Positions 53,216-64,000 of a stretch of 64,000 nt of DNA are shown in pieces. This DNA comes from Microglena sp. YARC (taxonomy: Eukaryota; Chlorophyta; Chlorophyceae; Chlamydomonadales; Chlamydomonadaceae). The notes beneath the pieces are model-generated. The model saw nothing but the letters and a program-made list of their open reading frames with translations, did not search any database and was not told the origin of the DNA. The stretch spans positions 46,510,495-46,574,494 of the forward strand of contig CM039465.1 in assembly GCA_022414725.1 (NCBI GenBank), written 5' to 3'. The translations under genes and the position numbers were made by a program. The first letter of the stretch is position 1, and each line of letters starts with the position of its first letter.

Positions 53216-54591
53216 AAAGGAACACACACACATAATCTACACAAAAAAAAAAAAAAAACCCATACAAAGATATAAACACATGAACATACATATAGCAGCA
53301 GATGTGCTCACCCCATAAATTCGAGCCCTATCAGTGCTTACACACGCACACACACGTACACACATATACACACATACACACACAGACAACCATTCCTATA
53401 GCAGCAGATGTGTTCTTCATTTCCATATACTTGTGCTCCATCAGCGCTTACACACGCACACACACATGCACATGCACATGTATAGCAGCAGATGTGCGTT
53501 CCATCTCCATATACTCGTACCTCATCAGCACTTACACACATACACACATACACACATATAAACAAACACACACAGACACACATGCCTATAGCAGCAGATG
53601 TGCGTTCCATCTTCATATACCCGTACCTCATCAGCGCTTACACACTTACACACATACACACATATAAACAAACACACAGACACACATACCTATAGCAGCA
53701 GATGTGCGTTCCATCTCCATATACCCGTACCTCATCAGCACTTACACACATACACACATATAAACAAACACACAGACACACATGCCTATAGCAGCAGATG
53801 TGCGTTCCATCTTCATATACCCGTACCTCATCAGCGCTTACACACTTACACACATACACACATATAAACAAACACACAGACACACATACCTATAGCAGCA
53901 GATGTGCGTTCCATCTCCATATACCCGTACCTCATCAGCACTTACACACATTCACACATATAAACAAACACACACAGACACACATGCCTATAGCAGCAGA
54001 TGTGCGTTCCATCCCCATATACCCGTACCTCAGCAGCACTTACACACTTACACACATGCACACGTATAAACACACACACACATGCCTATAGCAGCAGATG
54101 TGCGTTCCATCTCCATATACCCGTACCTCATCAGCGCTTACACACTTACACACATACACACATATCAACAAACACACAGACACACATACCTATAGCAGCA
54201 GATGTGCGTTCCATCTCCATATACCCGTACCTCATCAGCGCTTACACACTTACACACATACACACATATAAACAAACACACAGACACACATTCCTATAGC
54301 AGCAGATGTGCGTTCCATCTCCATATACTCGTACCTCATCAGCACTTACACACTTACGCACATACACACATACACACATATTAACAAACACATACAGGTA
54401 CACATTCCTATAGCAGCAGATGGGTTCTTCATCTCCATATACTCGTGCTCCATCAGCACTTACACACACACACAGGCACACATACCTATAGCAGCAGAAG
54501 TGTTCTTCGTTTCCATATACAAGTGCCCCATCAGCGCCGAAGCACACACGCAGGAACACACATACACACTTACACACAAAGACGCACATAC
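53216..54591 (-). repeat. Donor-type exon-edge array of CDC23
   Basis: About thirteen units of 84-110 bp. On the minus strand each reads GATGAG.TACGGGTATATGG, AGATGGAACGCACATCTGCT, GCTATAG|GTATGTGTGTCTG, copying the last 45 bases ([13 protein letters not shown]) and donor of the exon at 54,592. The sense-strand spacer is TGTGTATG-rich. A-run at 53,244-53,260. Confidence 0.93.
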
Positions 54592-54715
54592 CTATAGCAG
54601 CAGAAGTGTTCTTCATCTCCATGTACTCGTGCCCCATCAGAGTCCATGCACCAAGGCAGCTACGGTCCAGGTGTAGTGCTCGCCTGAAGTACACCACCGC
54701 CTTCTCATGTTCACC
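54592..54715 (-). CDS. CDC23: CDC23/APC8 exon ([12 protein letters not shown]...[14 protein letters not shown])
   Basis: Acceptor ATATTGCAG before 54,715, donor GCTATAG|GTATGT after 54,592; 124 nt, phase 0 in, phase 1 out. It reads [41 protein letters not shown]. [40 protein letters not shown] is diagnostic of CDC23. Intact frame. Confidence 0.95.
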
Positions 54716-56517
54716 CTGCAATATATAAATAAATAAATACATAAATAAATAAATAAATAAATAAAAATAATAAATAAACGGTACAATGGAAGCCGTTATT
54801 ATGAGGCTTGAGGTTGAGGGGGCCAGCCAAAAACACCTTGAGAGAGTAGTAGTTTCCCACAATACAGCATGTTTCTGGACTGTACTTGTCCATGGCCACA
54901 GCCCCCCCCACCCCCCCCCCCCCCCCCCCCCCACCCCCACCCCACCCCCCACCGCACACGCACACACACACTACCCTCCAACCACCATCCATACCCACAC
55001 AGCATCACCAATAACACACCTTGAGAGAGTAGAAGTTGCCCACATAGTAGCATGTCTTGGCCTGTACTTTTCCATGGCCACACCATCCCCCCCCTCCCCC
55101 ACCCCACCCACCCACACCACACGCAAACATACACCCACTCGCTACCCTCCCACCTACATCCATACCCGCACCAGCATCACCACCAGCACTCCTAAAGAGA
55201 GTGGTAGTTGCTCACCTTACAATACGTCTCAGGCCTGAACTTGTCCATGGCCACAACATTGCTCCCCCACACGCGACCCCACCCTCCCATACCCCCGCAC
55301 GCACTAACATCCATTCCCACACTACCACAGAGACAAACTATCCATACTCACACTACCCACCCACCTACCCACAAACCCTAAACCCCAACCCACCCACACC
55401 AACACACCTTAAGAGAGTAGTAGTTGCCCACAATACAGTATATCTCTGGCCGGTACCTGTCTGTTTCCACAGCATCGCCCCCCCCACCCCCCGCCCACCC
55501 ACAAACCCTAAACTCACCCCCAACCCAAACCTAAACCAACACCAACAAACCTTGAGTGAGTAGTAGTTGCCACATTACAGCATGTCTCTGGCCTGTAGTT
55601 GTCCATGGGCCACAGCATCCCTCCCCCCCCACCCCCCCCACCCACACACACACACACACAAACCCAAGTATCACGAACCCTAACCCCCACCCCCACTCCA
55701 CCAACACACCTTGAGAGAGTAAGTAGTATTGCCCACATTACAGCATGTCTTCTGGCCTGTAGTTGTCCATGGCCACAGCATCCCTTCCCCCCCCCCCACC
55801 CCCCCACACACACACAAACCCAAGTACTCACGAACCCTAACCCCCACCCCCACTCCACCCAACACACCTTGAGAGAGTAGTAGTTGCCCACATTACAGCG
55901 TGTCTCTGGCCTGTAGTTGTCCATGGCCACAGCATCGCTTCCCCCCCCCCCCCCCCCCCCCCCCCTCACACAAATACACACACACTAACATCCACACCCA
56001 CACTACCACACTATCCATACTCACATTACCCCGCCCACACACACTACCCCGCCATCCTACCCACACCAACACCCATACCAACACCCATACCAACACCACA
56101 AACCTTGAGAGAGTAGTAGTTGCCCACATTACAGCATGTCACTGACCTGTACTTGTCCATGGCCACAGTAACCCCCCCCCCCCCCCCCCACCCCCCCCCC
56201 ACCCACACAAACCCAAGTACTCACAAACCTAACCCCCCCCCACCAACACCCCACATACAAACATTGAGAGAGTAGTAGTTGCCCACAATACAGCATGTCT
56301 CTGGCCTGTTTTGTCCATGCCCCCCCCCCCCCCACACACACACACACACTCACACACACTAACATCCATACCCACACTACCACACTATCCATTCTCACAC
56401 TACCACCCCCACCCACCCCACTATCCCAGACACACCAACACCCATACACACACCAAAACACCTTAAGAGAGCAGTAGCTGCCCACAATACAGCATGTCTC
56501 TGGCCTGTTCTTGTCCA

Positions 56518-56565
<48 letters not shown>

Positions 56566-56600
56566 ACACACATACATCCATACCACCACCACCAACAAAC
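54716..56600 (-). repeat. Donor-type exon-edge array of CDC23
   Basis: About ten copies of the last 60-70 bases of the exon at 56,601. On the minus strand: GCTGTGGCCATGGACAAGTA, CAGGCCAGAGACATGCTG, GGCAACTACTACTCTCTCAA, G|GTGTGTT. Copies near 54,836, 55,019, 55,197, 55,408, 55,553, 55,712, 55,868, 56,103, 56,264 and 56,463. Coding part is almost unchanged while spacers (poly-C on plus, CA tracts, CCCTAACCCC) vary in length. An (AAAT)n tract at 54,722-54,776 adjoins the next acceptor. Confidence 0.94.
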
Positions 56601-56738
56601 CTTGAGAGAGTAGTAGTTGCCCACAATACAGCATGTCTCTGGCCTGTACTTGTCCATGGCCACAGCCCTGTGTGCCAGGTGACTGAGGGCAACGAACTGC
56701 TCCTTCACAAACAGAATGTTGGACAGAGTGTCCATGCC
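56601..56738 (-). CDS. CDC23: CDC23/APC8 exon ([10 protein letters not shown]...[16 protein letters not shown])
   Basis: Acceptor GACTGCGTAG before 56,738, donor CTCAAG|GTTTGT after 56,601; 138 nt, phase 0 at both ends. It reads [46 protein letters not shown]. MDTxSNxLxV and DKYRxETCCxxGNYYSL are CDC23 signatures. Joins upstream to HRLE and downstream to GEHEKAV in frame. Confidence 0.95.
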
Positions 56739-56769
56739 CTACGCAGTCAGAGAATTGCATCGTTGTGTG

Positions 56770-56820
56770 CATCAGTGTGTTTGTTTGTTTGTGTGTTGTG
56801 TGTATGTGTGTGAGAAAGAA

Positions 56821-56875
<55 letters not shown>

Positions 56876-56880
56876 CAACC
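56770..56880 (+). repeat. (GT)n and (GA)n microsatellite
   Basis: GTTTGTTTGTGTGTTG passing into AGAGAGAG from 56,815 to 56,876. Confidence 0.9.
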
Positions 56881-57489
56881 AGCATGGTAACGTGTACCAT
56901 CCTAGTATGTTACCATGTACTGTGTACCATGTATGGTACTGTGTACTGCTCCTTCAAAAGCAGCATGGCACCATGTACCATCCTCAACTCACCTCTACCC
57001 TGTGCGGATCCTTCTATAGGATGCCTTAAAATAGCGACCGAGCGGACCTGACTGGAGGCTGCCGGGCGCAGCCCCAAAAGAAACAGTGATAACGTGTACC
57101 ATCCCCAAGTCACCTCTAACCTGTGTGGTTCCTCCTCTAGGATGCCTTCAAACAGCGACGGAGCGGACCTGGCTGGAAGCTGCCAGACGTAGCCCCCCCC
57201 CCCAAAACAGTGCTAATGACTTGTGCCATCCTCAACTCACCTCTAACCTGTGTGGGTCCTTCTCTAGGATGCCTTCAAACAGCGACTGAGTGAACCTGGC
57301 TGGAATCTGCCAGACGTAGGCCCCCCCCCCAAAACAGTGCTAATGACTTGTACCATCCTCACCTCACCTCTGCCCTGTGCAGGTTTTTCTCTAGGATGCC
57401 TTCAAACAGCGACCGAGCCGACCTGGCTGGAAGCTGCCAGACGTAGGCCCCCCCCAAAACAGTGTTAACGTGTACCATCCTCAACTCAC
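56881..57489 (-). repeat. Donor-type exon-edge array of CDC23
   Basis: Four copies (about 56,995-57,050, 57,112-57,170, 57,240-57,295, 57,363-57,420) of the 3' part of the exon at 57,490. On the minus strand: CGCTGTTTGAAGGCATCC, TAGAGAAGGACCCACACAGG, TTAGAG|GTGAGTTGAGG. The true exon reads LFEDIIEKDPHRLE. Spacers include CCAGCCAGGTCCGCTC and GTTAC-type ends. 56,881-56,960 holds repeated GTACCATG blocks. Confidence 0.9.
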
Positions 57490-57570
57490 CTCTAACCTGT
57501 GTGGGTCCTTCTCTATGATGTCTTCAAACAGCGACTGCGCCTCGTCAAAGTTTTGCAGGTTGTAGTGTGC
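57490..57570 (-). CDS. CDC23: CDC23/APC8 exon (AHYNLQNFDEAQSLFEDI)
   Basis: Acceptor CTCCTACAG before 57,570, donor TTAGAG|GTGAGT after 57,490; 81 nt, phase 0 at both ends. It reads AHYNLQNFDEAQSLFEDI, IEKDPHRLE. It matches the CDC23 TPR that precedes MDTxSN. It is the most N-terminal exon seen; the region coding the first part of the protein lies beyond 64,000, past a satellite of more than 6 kb. Confidence 0.93.
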
Positions 57571-57671
57571 CTGTAGGAGGTGTGGGGTGGGTTTGTGTGG
57601 GGTGGGTTGAGTGTACAGCCTGTGTGTGTTTGTGTGGGGTGGGTTGTGTGTGCAGCCTGTGTGTGTGTGTG

Positions 57672-57714
<43 letters not shown>

Positions 57715-60700
57715 AAACACAATCCGCACCCCTGTGACAGATCATGGAGGCATAGTGCATTGGGGTTTAGTGTAGCTTGTAGTGCGCATGCGACAGGTTA
57801 TATAGTGGTGGTGTTTCAGGTAATATAGACAGGTAATCGAGAGGTGGTATGTCAGGTTGTGGTGTGCCTGTGACAAATCATATTGGCATAGTGCATTGGG
57901 GTTTAGTGTAGTTTGTTGTGTGCATGAGGTAATGTAGTGGTAATATAGACAGGTACTAAAGAGGTTGTATTTCAGGTTGTCGTGTGCCTGTGACGCAGCA
58001 TAGTCGCATAGTGCACTCGGTTGTGTAGTTCGCAGTGTGCATGAGGTCATAAAGTGGTGTTTGTTTCAGGTTGTGGTGTGCATGTGACACATCATGGTGG
58101 CATAGTGCATTGGGGTTTAGTGTAGGTTGTAGTGTGCATGCGTCAGGTAATAGAGAGGTGGTGTTACAGGTTGTGGTGTGCATGTGACACATCATGGTGG
58201 CATAGTGCATTGGGGTTTAGTGTAGGCTGTAGTGTGCATGCGTCAGGTAATAGAGAGGTGGTGTTTCAGGTTGTGGTGTGCATGGTTGGTGGTAGTGCAT
58301 TGTTTAGGTGCAGGTTGTGGTGGTGCACCATGCATGGGGGTGGCATATGGTGCATTGGGTTTAGTGTAGGTTGTAGTGTGCATGCGTCAGGTAATAGAGA
58401 GGTGGTGTTTTTCAGGTTTGGTGTGCATGTGACACATCATGGTGGCATAGTGCATTGGGGTTTAGTGTAGGTTGTAGTGTGCATGCGACAGGTAATAGAG
58501 AGGTGGTGTTTCAGGTTGTGGTGTGCATGTGACACATCATGGTGGCATAGTGCATTGGGGTTTAGTGTAGGTTGTAGTGTGCATGCGTCAGGTAATAGAG
58601 AGGTGGTGTTTTAGATTGTGGTGTGCATGTGACACATCATGGTGGCATAGTGCATTGGGGTTTAGTGTAGGTTGTAGTGTGCATGCGACAGGTAATAGAG
58701 AGGTGGTGTTTTGTGACAGGTTGTGGTGTGCATGTGACACATCATGGTGGCATAGTGCATTGGGGTTTAGTGTAGGTTGTAGTGTGCATGCGTCAGGTAA
58801 TAGAGAGGTGGTGTTTCAATTTGTAGTGTGCATGTGACACATCATGGTGGCATAGTGCATTGGGGTTTAGTGTAGGTTGTAGTGTGCATGCGTCAGGTAA
58901 TAGAGAGGTGGTGTTTTAGGTTGTGGTGTGCATGTGACACATCATGGTGGCATAGTGCATTGGGGTTTAGTGTAGGTTGTAGTGTGCATGCGACAGGTAA
59001 TAAGAGAGGTGGTGTTTAGGTTGTGGTGTGCATGTGACACATCATGGTGGCATAGTGCATTGGGGTTTAGTGTAGGTTGTAGTGTGCATGCGTCAGGTAA
59101 TAGAGAGGTGGTGTTTCAGGTTGTGGTGTGCATGTGACACATCATGGTGGCATAGTGCATTGGGGTTTAGTGTAGGTTGTAGTGTGCATGCGTCAGGTAA
59201 TAGAGAGGTGGTGTTTCAGGTTGTGGTGTGCATGTGACACATCATGGTGGCATAGTGCATTGGGGTTAGTGTAGGTTGTAGTGTGCATGCGTCAGGTAAA
59301 TAGAGAGGTGGTGTTTCAGGTTGTGGTGTGCATGTGACACATCATGGTGGCATAGTGCATTGGGGTTTAGTGTAGGTTGTAGTGTGCATGCGTCAGGTAA
59401 TAGAGAGGTGGTGTTACAGGTTGTGGGTGTGATGTGACACATCATGGTGGCATAGTGCATTGGGGTTTAGTGTAGGTTGTAGTGTGCATGCGTCAGGTAA
59501 TAGAGAGGTGGTGTTTTCAGGTTGTGGTGTGCATGTGACACATCAATGGTGGCATAGTGCATTGGGGTTTAGTGTAGGTTTGTAGTGTGCATGCGTCAGG
59601 TAATAGAGAGGTGGTGTTAGGTTGTGGTGTGCATGTGACACATCATGGTGGCATAGTGCATTGGTTTAGTGTAGGTTGTAGTGTGCATGCGTCAGGTAAT
59701 AGAGAGGTGGTGTTACAGGTTGTGGTGTGCATGTGACACATCATGGTGGCATAGTGCATTGGGGTTTAGTGTAGGTTGTAGTGTGCATGCGTCAGGTATA
59801 GAGAGGTGGTGTTTTCAGGTAGGTTGTGGTGTGCATGTGACACATCATGGTGGCATAGTGCATTGGGGTTTAGTGTAGGTTGTAGTGTGCATGCGACAGG
59901 TAATAGAGAGGTGGTGTTTCAGGTTGTGGTGTGCATGTGACACATCATGGTGGCATAGTGCATTGGGGTTTAGTGTAGGTTGTAGTGTGCATGCGACAGG
60001 TAATAAGAGGTGGTTTTCAGGTTGTGGTGTGCATGTGACACATCATGGTGGCATAGTGCATTGGGGTTTAGTGTAGGTTGTAGTGTGCATGCGTTCAGGT
60101 AATAGAGAGGTGGTGTTTCAGGTTGTGGTGTGCATGTGACACATCATGGTGGCATAGTGGCATTGGGGTTTAGTGTAGGTTGTAGTGTGCATGCGTCAGG
60201 TAATAGAGAGGTGGTGTTACAGGTTGTGGTGTGCATGTGACACATCATGGTGGCATAGTGTTGGGGTTAGTGTAGGTTGTTGTGTGCATGCGACAGGTAA
60301 TAGGCAGGTTGTGGTGTGCATGTGACACATCATGGTGGCATAGTGCATTGGGGTTTAGTGTAGGTTGTAGTGTGCATGCGACAGGTAATAGAGAGGTGGT
60401 GTTACAGGTTGTGGTGTGCATGTGACACATCATGGTGGCATAGTGCATTGGGGTTTAGTGTAGGTTGTAGTGTGCATGCGTCAGGTATAGAGAGGTGGTG
60501 TTTCAGGTTGTGGTGTGCATGTGACACATCATGGTGGCATAGTGCATTGGGGTTTAGTGTAGGTTGTAGTGTGCATGCGTCAGGTAATAGAGAGGTGGTG
60601 TTTCAGGTTGTGGTGTGCATGTGACACATCATGGTGGCATAGTGCATTGGGGTTTAGTGTAGGTTGTAGTGTGCATGCGTCAGGTAATAGAGAGGTGGTG

Positions 60701-63700
60701 TTTCAGGTTGTGGTGTGCATGTGACACATCATGGTGGCATAGTGCATTGGGGTTTAGTGTAGGTTGTAGTGTGCATGCGACAGGTATTATAATAGAGAGG
60801 TGGTGTTTCAGGTTGTGGTGTGCATGTGACACATCATGGTGGCATAGTGCATTGGGGTTTAGTGTAGGTTGTAGTGTGCATGCGACAGGTAATAGAGAGG
60901 TGGTGTTACAGGTTGTGGTGTGCATGTGACACATCATGGTGGCATAGTGCATTGGGGTTTAGTGTAGGTTGTAGTGTGCATGCGTCAGGTAATAGAGAGG
61001 TGGTGTTTCAGGTTGTGGTGTGCATGTGACACATCATGGTGGCATAGTGCATTGGGGTTTAGTGTAGGTTGTAGTGTGGCATGTGGCGTCAGGTAATAGA
61101 GGGTGGTGTTTTCAGGTTGTTGGTGTGCATGTGACACATTCATGGTGGCATAGTGCATTGGGGTTTAGTGTAGGTTGTAGTGTGCATGCGTCAGGTAATA
61201 GAGAGGTGGTGTTTCAGGTTGTGGTGTGCATGTGACACATCATGGTGGCATAGTGCATTGGGGTTTAGTGTAGGTTGTAGTGTGCATGCGACAGGTAATA
61301 GAGAGGTGGTGTTTCAGGTTGTGGTGTGCATGTGACACATCATGGTGGCATAGTGCATTGGGGTTTAGTGTAGGTTGTAGTGTGCATGCGACAGGTAATA
61401 GAGAGGTGGTGTTTTAGGTTGTGGTGTGCATGTGACACATCATGGTGGCATAGTGCATTGGGGTTTAGTGTAGGTTGTAGTGTGCATGCGACAGGTAATA
61501 GAGAGGTGGTGTTACAGGTTGTGGTGTGCATGTGACACATCATGGTGGCATAGTGCATTGGGGTTTAGTGTAGGTTGTAGTGTGCATGCGTCAGGTAATA
61601 GAGAGGCGGTGTTTCAGGTTGTGGTGTGCATGTGACACATCATGGTGGCATAGTGCATTGGGGTTTAGTGTAGGTTGTAGTGTGCATGCGACAGGTAAAA
61701 GCGAGGTGGTGTTTTAGGTTGTGGTGTGCATGTGACACATCATGGTGGCATAGTGCATTGGGGTTTAGTGTAGGTTGTAGTGTGCATGCGTCAGGTAATA
61801 GAGAGGTGGTGTTTTAGGTTGTGGTGTGCATGTGACACATCATGGTGGCATAGTGCATTGGGGTTTAGTGTAGGTTGTAGTGTGCATGCGACAGGTAAAA
61901 GAGAGGTGGTGTTTCAGGTTGTGGTGTGCATGTGACACATCATGGTGGCATAGTGCATTGGGGTTTAGTGTAGGTTGTAGTGTGCATGCGTCAGGTAATA
62001 GAGAGGTGGTGTTTCAGGTTGTGGTGTGCATGTGACAGGTGATGAGGGGCATAGTACATTGGGTTGTAGTGTAGGTTGTAGTGTGCTTGCAACAAGTTAT
62101 ACAGTGGTGGTGTTCAAGGTTGTGGTGTACATGTGACAGATCATGCAGGCATAGTGCATTCGGGTTTAGTGAAGCTTGTAGTGTGCATGAGGTAATATAG
62201 TGGTGGTGTTTCAGGTTGTGGAGTGCATGTGACAGGTGATGAGAGGCATAGTACACTGGGTTTTAGTGTAGCTTGTAGTTTAGGTTGTAGTGTGCATGCG
62301 ACATGTCATTATAGTGGTGGTGTTCAGGTTCTGGGAGTGCATGCAACATGTGATATAGTGGTGGTGTTTCAGGTTGTGGTGTGCATGTGACACATCATGG
62401 TGCATAGTGCATCGGGGTTTAGTGGAGGTCACGGTGTGCATGCGACAGGTCATACAGTGGTGGTGTTTCAGGTTCTAGTATGCATCTGACAGGTAATGAG
62501 GGGCATAGTACATTGGGTGTTAGTGTAGCTTGTAGTGTAGGTCGTTGTGTGCATGCGACAGGTTGATTATAGTGGGGGTGTTGCAGGTTGTGGTGTAGGT
62601 TGTAGAATGCATGTGACAGGTGATGAGGGGCATAGTACATTGGGTTGTAGTGTGCATGTGACAGGTCATACAGTGGTGGTGTTTCAGGTTGTGGTGTGCA
62701 TATGACAGGTGATGAGGGGCATAAGTACATTGGGTTGTAGTGTAGCTTGTAGTGTAGGTTGTAGTGCGCATGCGACAGGTCATATAGTGGTGGTATTTCA
62801 GGTTGTGGTGTGCTTGTGACAGGTGATGAGGGGCATAGTACATTGGGTTGTAGTGTGCATGTGACAGGTCATTTAGTGGTGGTGTTTCAGGTTGTGGTGT
62901 GCATGTGACAGACCACGTATGTAGAGCACATTGGGGTTTTAGTGAAGGTTGTAGTTTAGTTAGTAGTGCGCATGCGACAGGTAATGTAGTGGTGGTGTAT
63001 CAGGTTCTAGTATGCATGTGACAGGTCATGGTGGCATAGTGCATTGGGGTTTAGTGTAGGTTACGGGTGCATACAACAGGTCATACAGTGGTGGTGTTCC
63101 AGGTTGTGGTGTATATGTGACAGATCATGCAGGCATAGTGCATTCGGTTTTAGTGTAGCTTGTAGTGTGCATGAGGTAATATAAGTGGTGGTGTTTCAGG
63201 TTGTGGTGTGCATGTGACACATCATGGTGGCATAGCGCATCGGGGTTTAGTGGAGGTCGTGGTTTGCATGCGACAGGTCATACAGTGGTGATGTTTCAGG
63301 TTGTGGAGTGCATGTGACAGGTGATGAGAGGCATAGTACACTGGGTTTTAGTGTAGCTTGTAGTTTAGGTTGTAGTGTGCATGCGACATGTCATATAGTG
63401 GTGGTGTTTCAGGTTCTGGTGTGCATGTGACAGGAGATGAGAGGCATAGTACATTGGGTTTTGGTGTAGCTTGTAGTGTAGGTTGTAGTGTGCATGGGAC
63501 ATGTCATATAGTGGTGGTGTTTCAGGTTGTGGTGTGCATGTGACAGGTGATGAGGGGCATAGTACTTTTGGTTGTAGTGTAGGTTATGTGTGCATGCAAC
63601 AGGTCATGCAGTGGTGGTGTTCAAGGTTGTGGTGTACATGTGACAGATCATGCAGGCATAGTGCACTCGGGTTTAGTGAAGCTTGTAGTGTGCATGAGGT

Positions 63701-64000
63701 AATATAGTGGTGGTGTTTCAGGTTGTGGAGTGCATGTGACAGGTGATGAGAGGCATAGTACACTGGGTTTTAGTGTAGCTTGTAGTTTAGGTTGTAGTGT
63801 GCATGCGACATGTCATATAGTGGTGGTGTTTCAGGTTCTGGAGTGCATGCAACATGTGATATAGTGGTGGTTGTTTCAGGTTGTGTGTGTGCATGTGACA
63901 CATCATGGTGGCATAGTGCATCGGGGTTTAGTGGAGGTCACGGTGTGCATGCGACAGGTCATACAGTGGTGGTGTTTCAGGTTCTAGTATGCATCTGACA
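57571..64000 (-). repeat. Satellite of more than 6 kb derived from a CDC23 exon edge
   Basis: Roughly 60 units of about 101 bp. On the minus strand each unit contains two copies of ATGCACAC(T/C)ACAACCT, matching GGCACACTACAACCTGCAAA at the start of the exon at 57,570. The rest of the unit is TAAACCCCAATGCACTATGC, CACCATGATGTGTCAC and CACCACCTCTCTATTACCTG. Units are almost identical from 58,070 to 62,030 and more varied on both sides. A (GT)n tract lies at 57,657-57,713. The array runs off the window. Confidence 0.93.

Noticed and set aside
7..64000. CRISPR arrays
   Set aside because: Several regular repeats have 30-60 bp units, but they lack unique spacers and cas genes, and lie in introns of eukaryotic genes.
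57571..64000. Tandem protein-coding genes from repeated 60-112-residue frames
   Set aside because: The repeated CRQVIERWC or MHYATMMCHM peptides arise from a 101-bp unit, which is not a multiple of three, so frames break from unit to unit.

Overview
This is a eukaryotic nuclear window from an intron-rich, very repeat-rich genome. Coding sequence is a small fraction, cut into short exons with GT...AG borders. The rest is satellites, microsatellites, tRNA-derived SINEs, hAT-like MITEs and one 1000-N assembly gap. CCCTAAA (plant/green-algal type telomere motif) tracts occur inside introns. A green alga of prasinophyte type is my best guess, but this rests on weak evidence. Most long open frames are translations of simple repeats and are not genes.

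Layout. (1) About 0.1-11.3 kb, minus strand: exons of a fasciclin (FAS1) domain protein, scattered among SINEs, MITEs and a recurring 150-bp repeat. (2) 12.4-13.7 kb: AAGCC, CAG and 60-bp tandem repeats. (3) 13.87-15.76 kb, plus strand: a three-exon gene for a 163-residue Ser/Arg/Thr-rich protein that can be read to its stop codon. (4) 17.96-20.4 kb, plus strand: two exons of a protein with SHAW-like, FLWVDVFAVNQH and CWCLFE motifs, with damaged copies to 22.6 kb. (5) 23.2-36.3 kb: a 13-kb A-rich satellite with a higher-order period. (6) 36.7-44.2 kb, plus strand: a WD40-type gene, noisy. (7) 44,244-45,243: gap. (8) 45.2-64.0 kb, minus strand: six phase-compatible exons of CDC23/APC8, a tetratricopeptide subunit of the anaphase-promoting complex. 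Its N-terminal part lies beyond the right edge and its C-terminal end is lost at or in the gap. The WD40 gene and CDC23 converge on the gap.

The most remarkable thing is a rule that links these genes. In most introns I could delimit, the intron is filled by tandem copies of the neighbouring exon's own edge together with its splice site. Where the copies follow an exon they carry its last 15-70 coding bases plus the GT donor. Where they precede an exon they carry the AG acceptor plus its first bases. Both types can occupy opposite halves of one intron (CDC23, 51,785-54,591). In the FLWVDVFAVNQH gene the real acceptor itself looks like a copy of the upstream exon's 3' end, which suggests introns were born and grown by tandem duplication of splice junctions.

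Limits: everything is read by eye. Exon joins are supported by splice sites, phase and family resemblance, not by transcripts. From about 29 to 49 kb the sequence carries many small indels, including in exons, that look like uncorrected assembly error.
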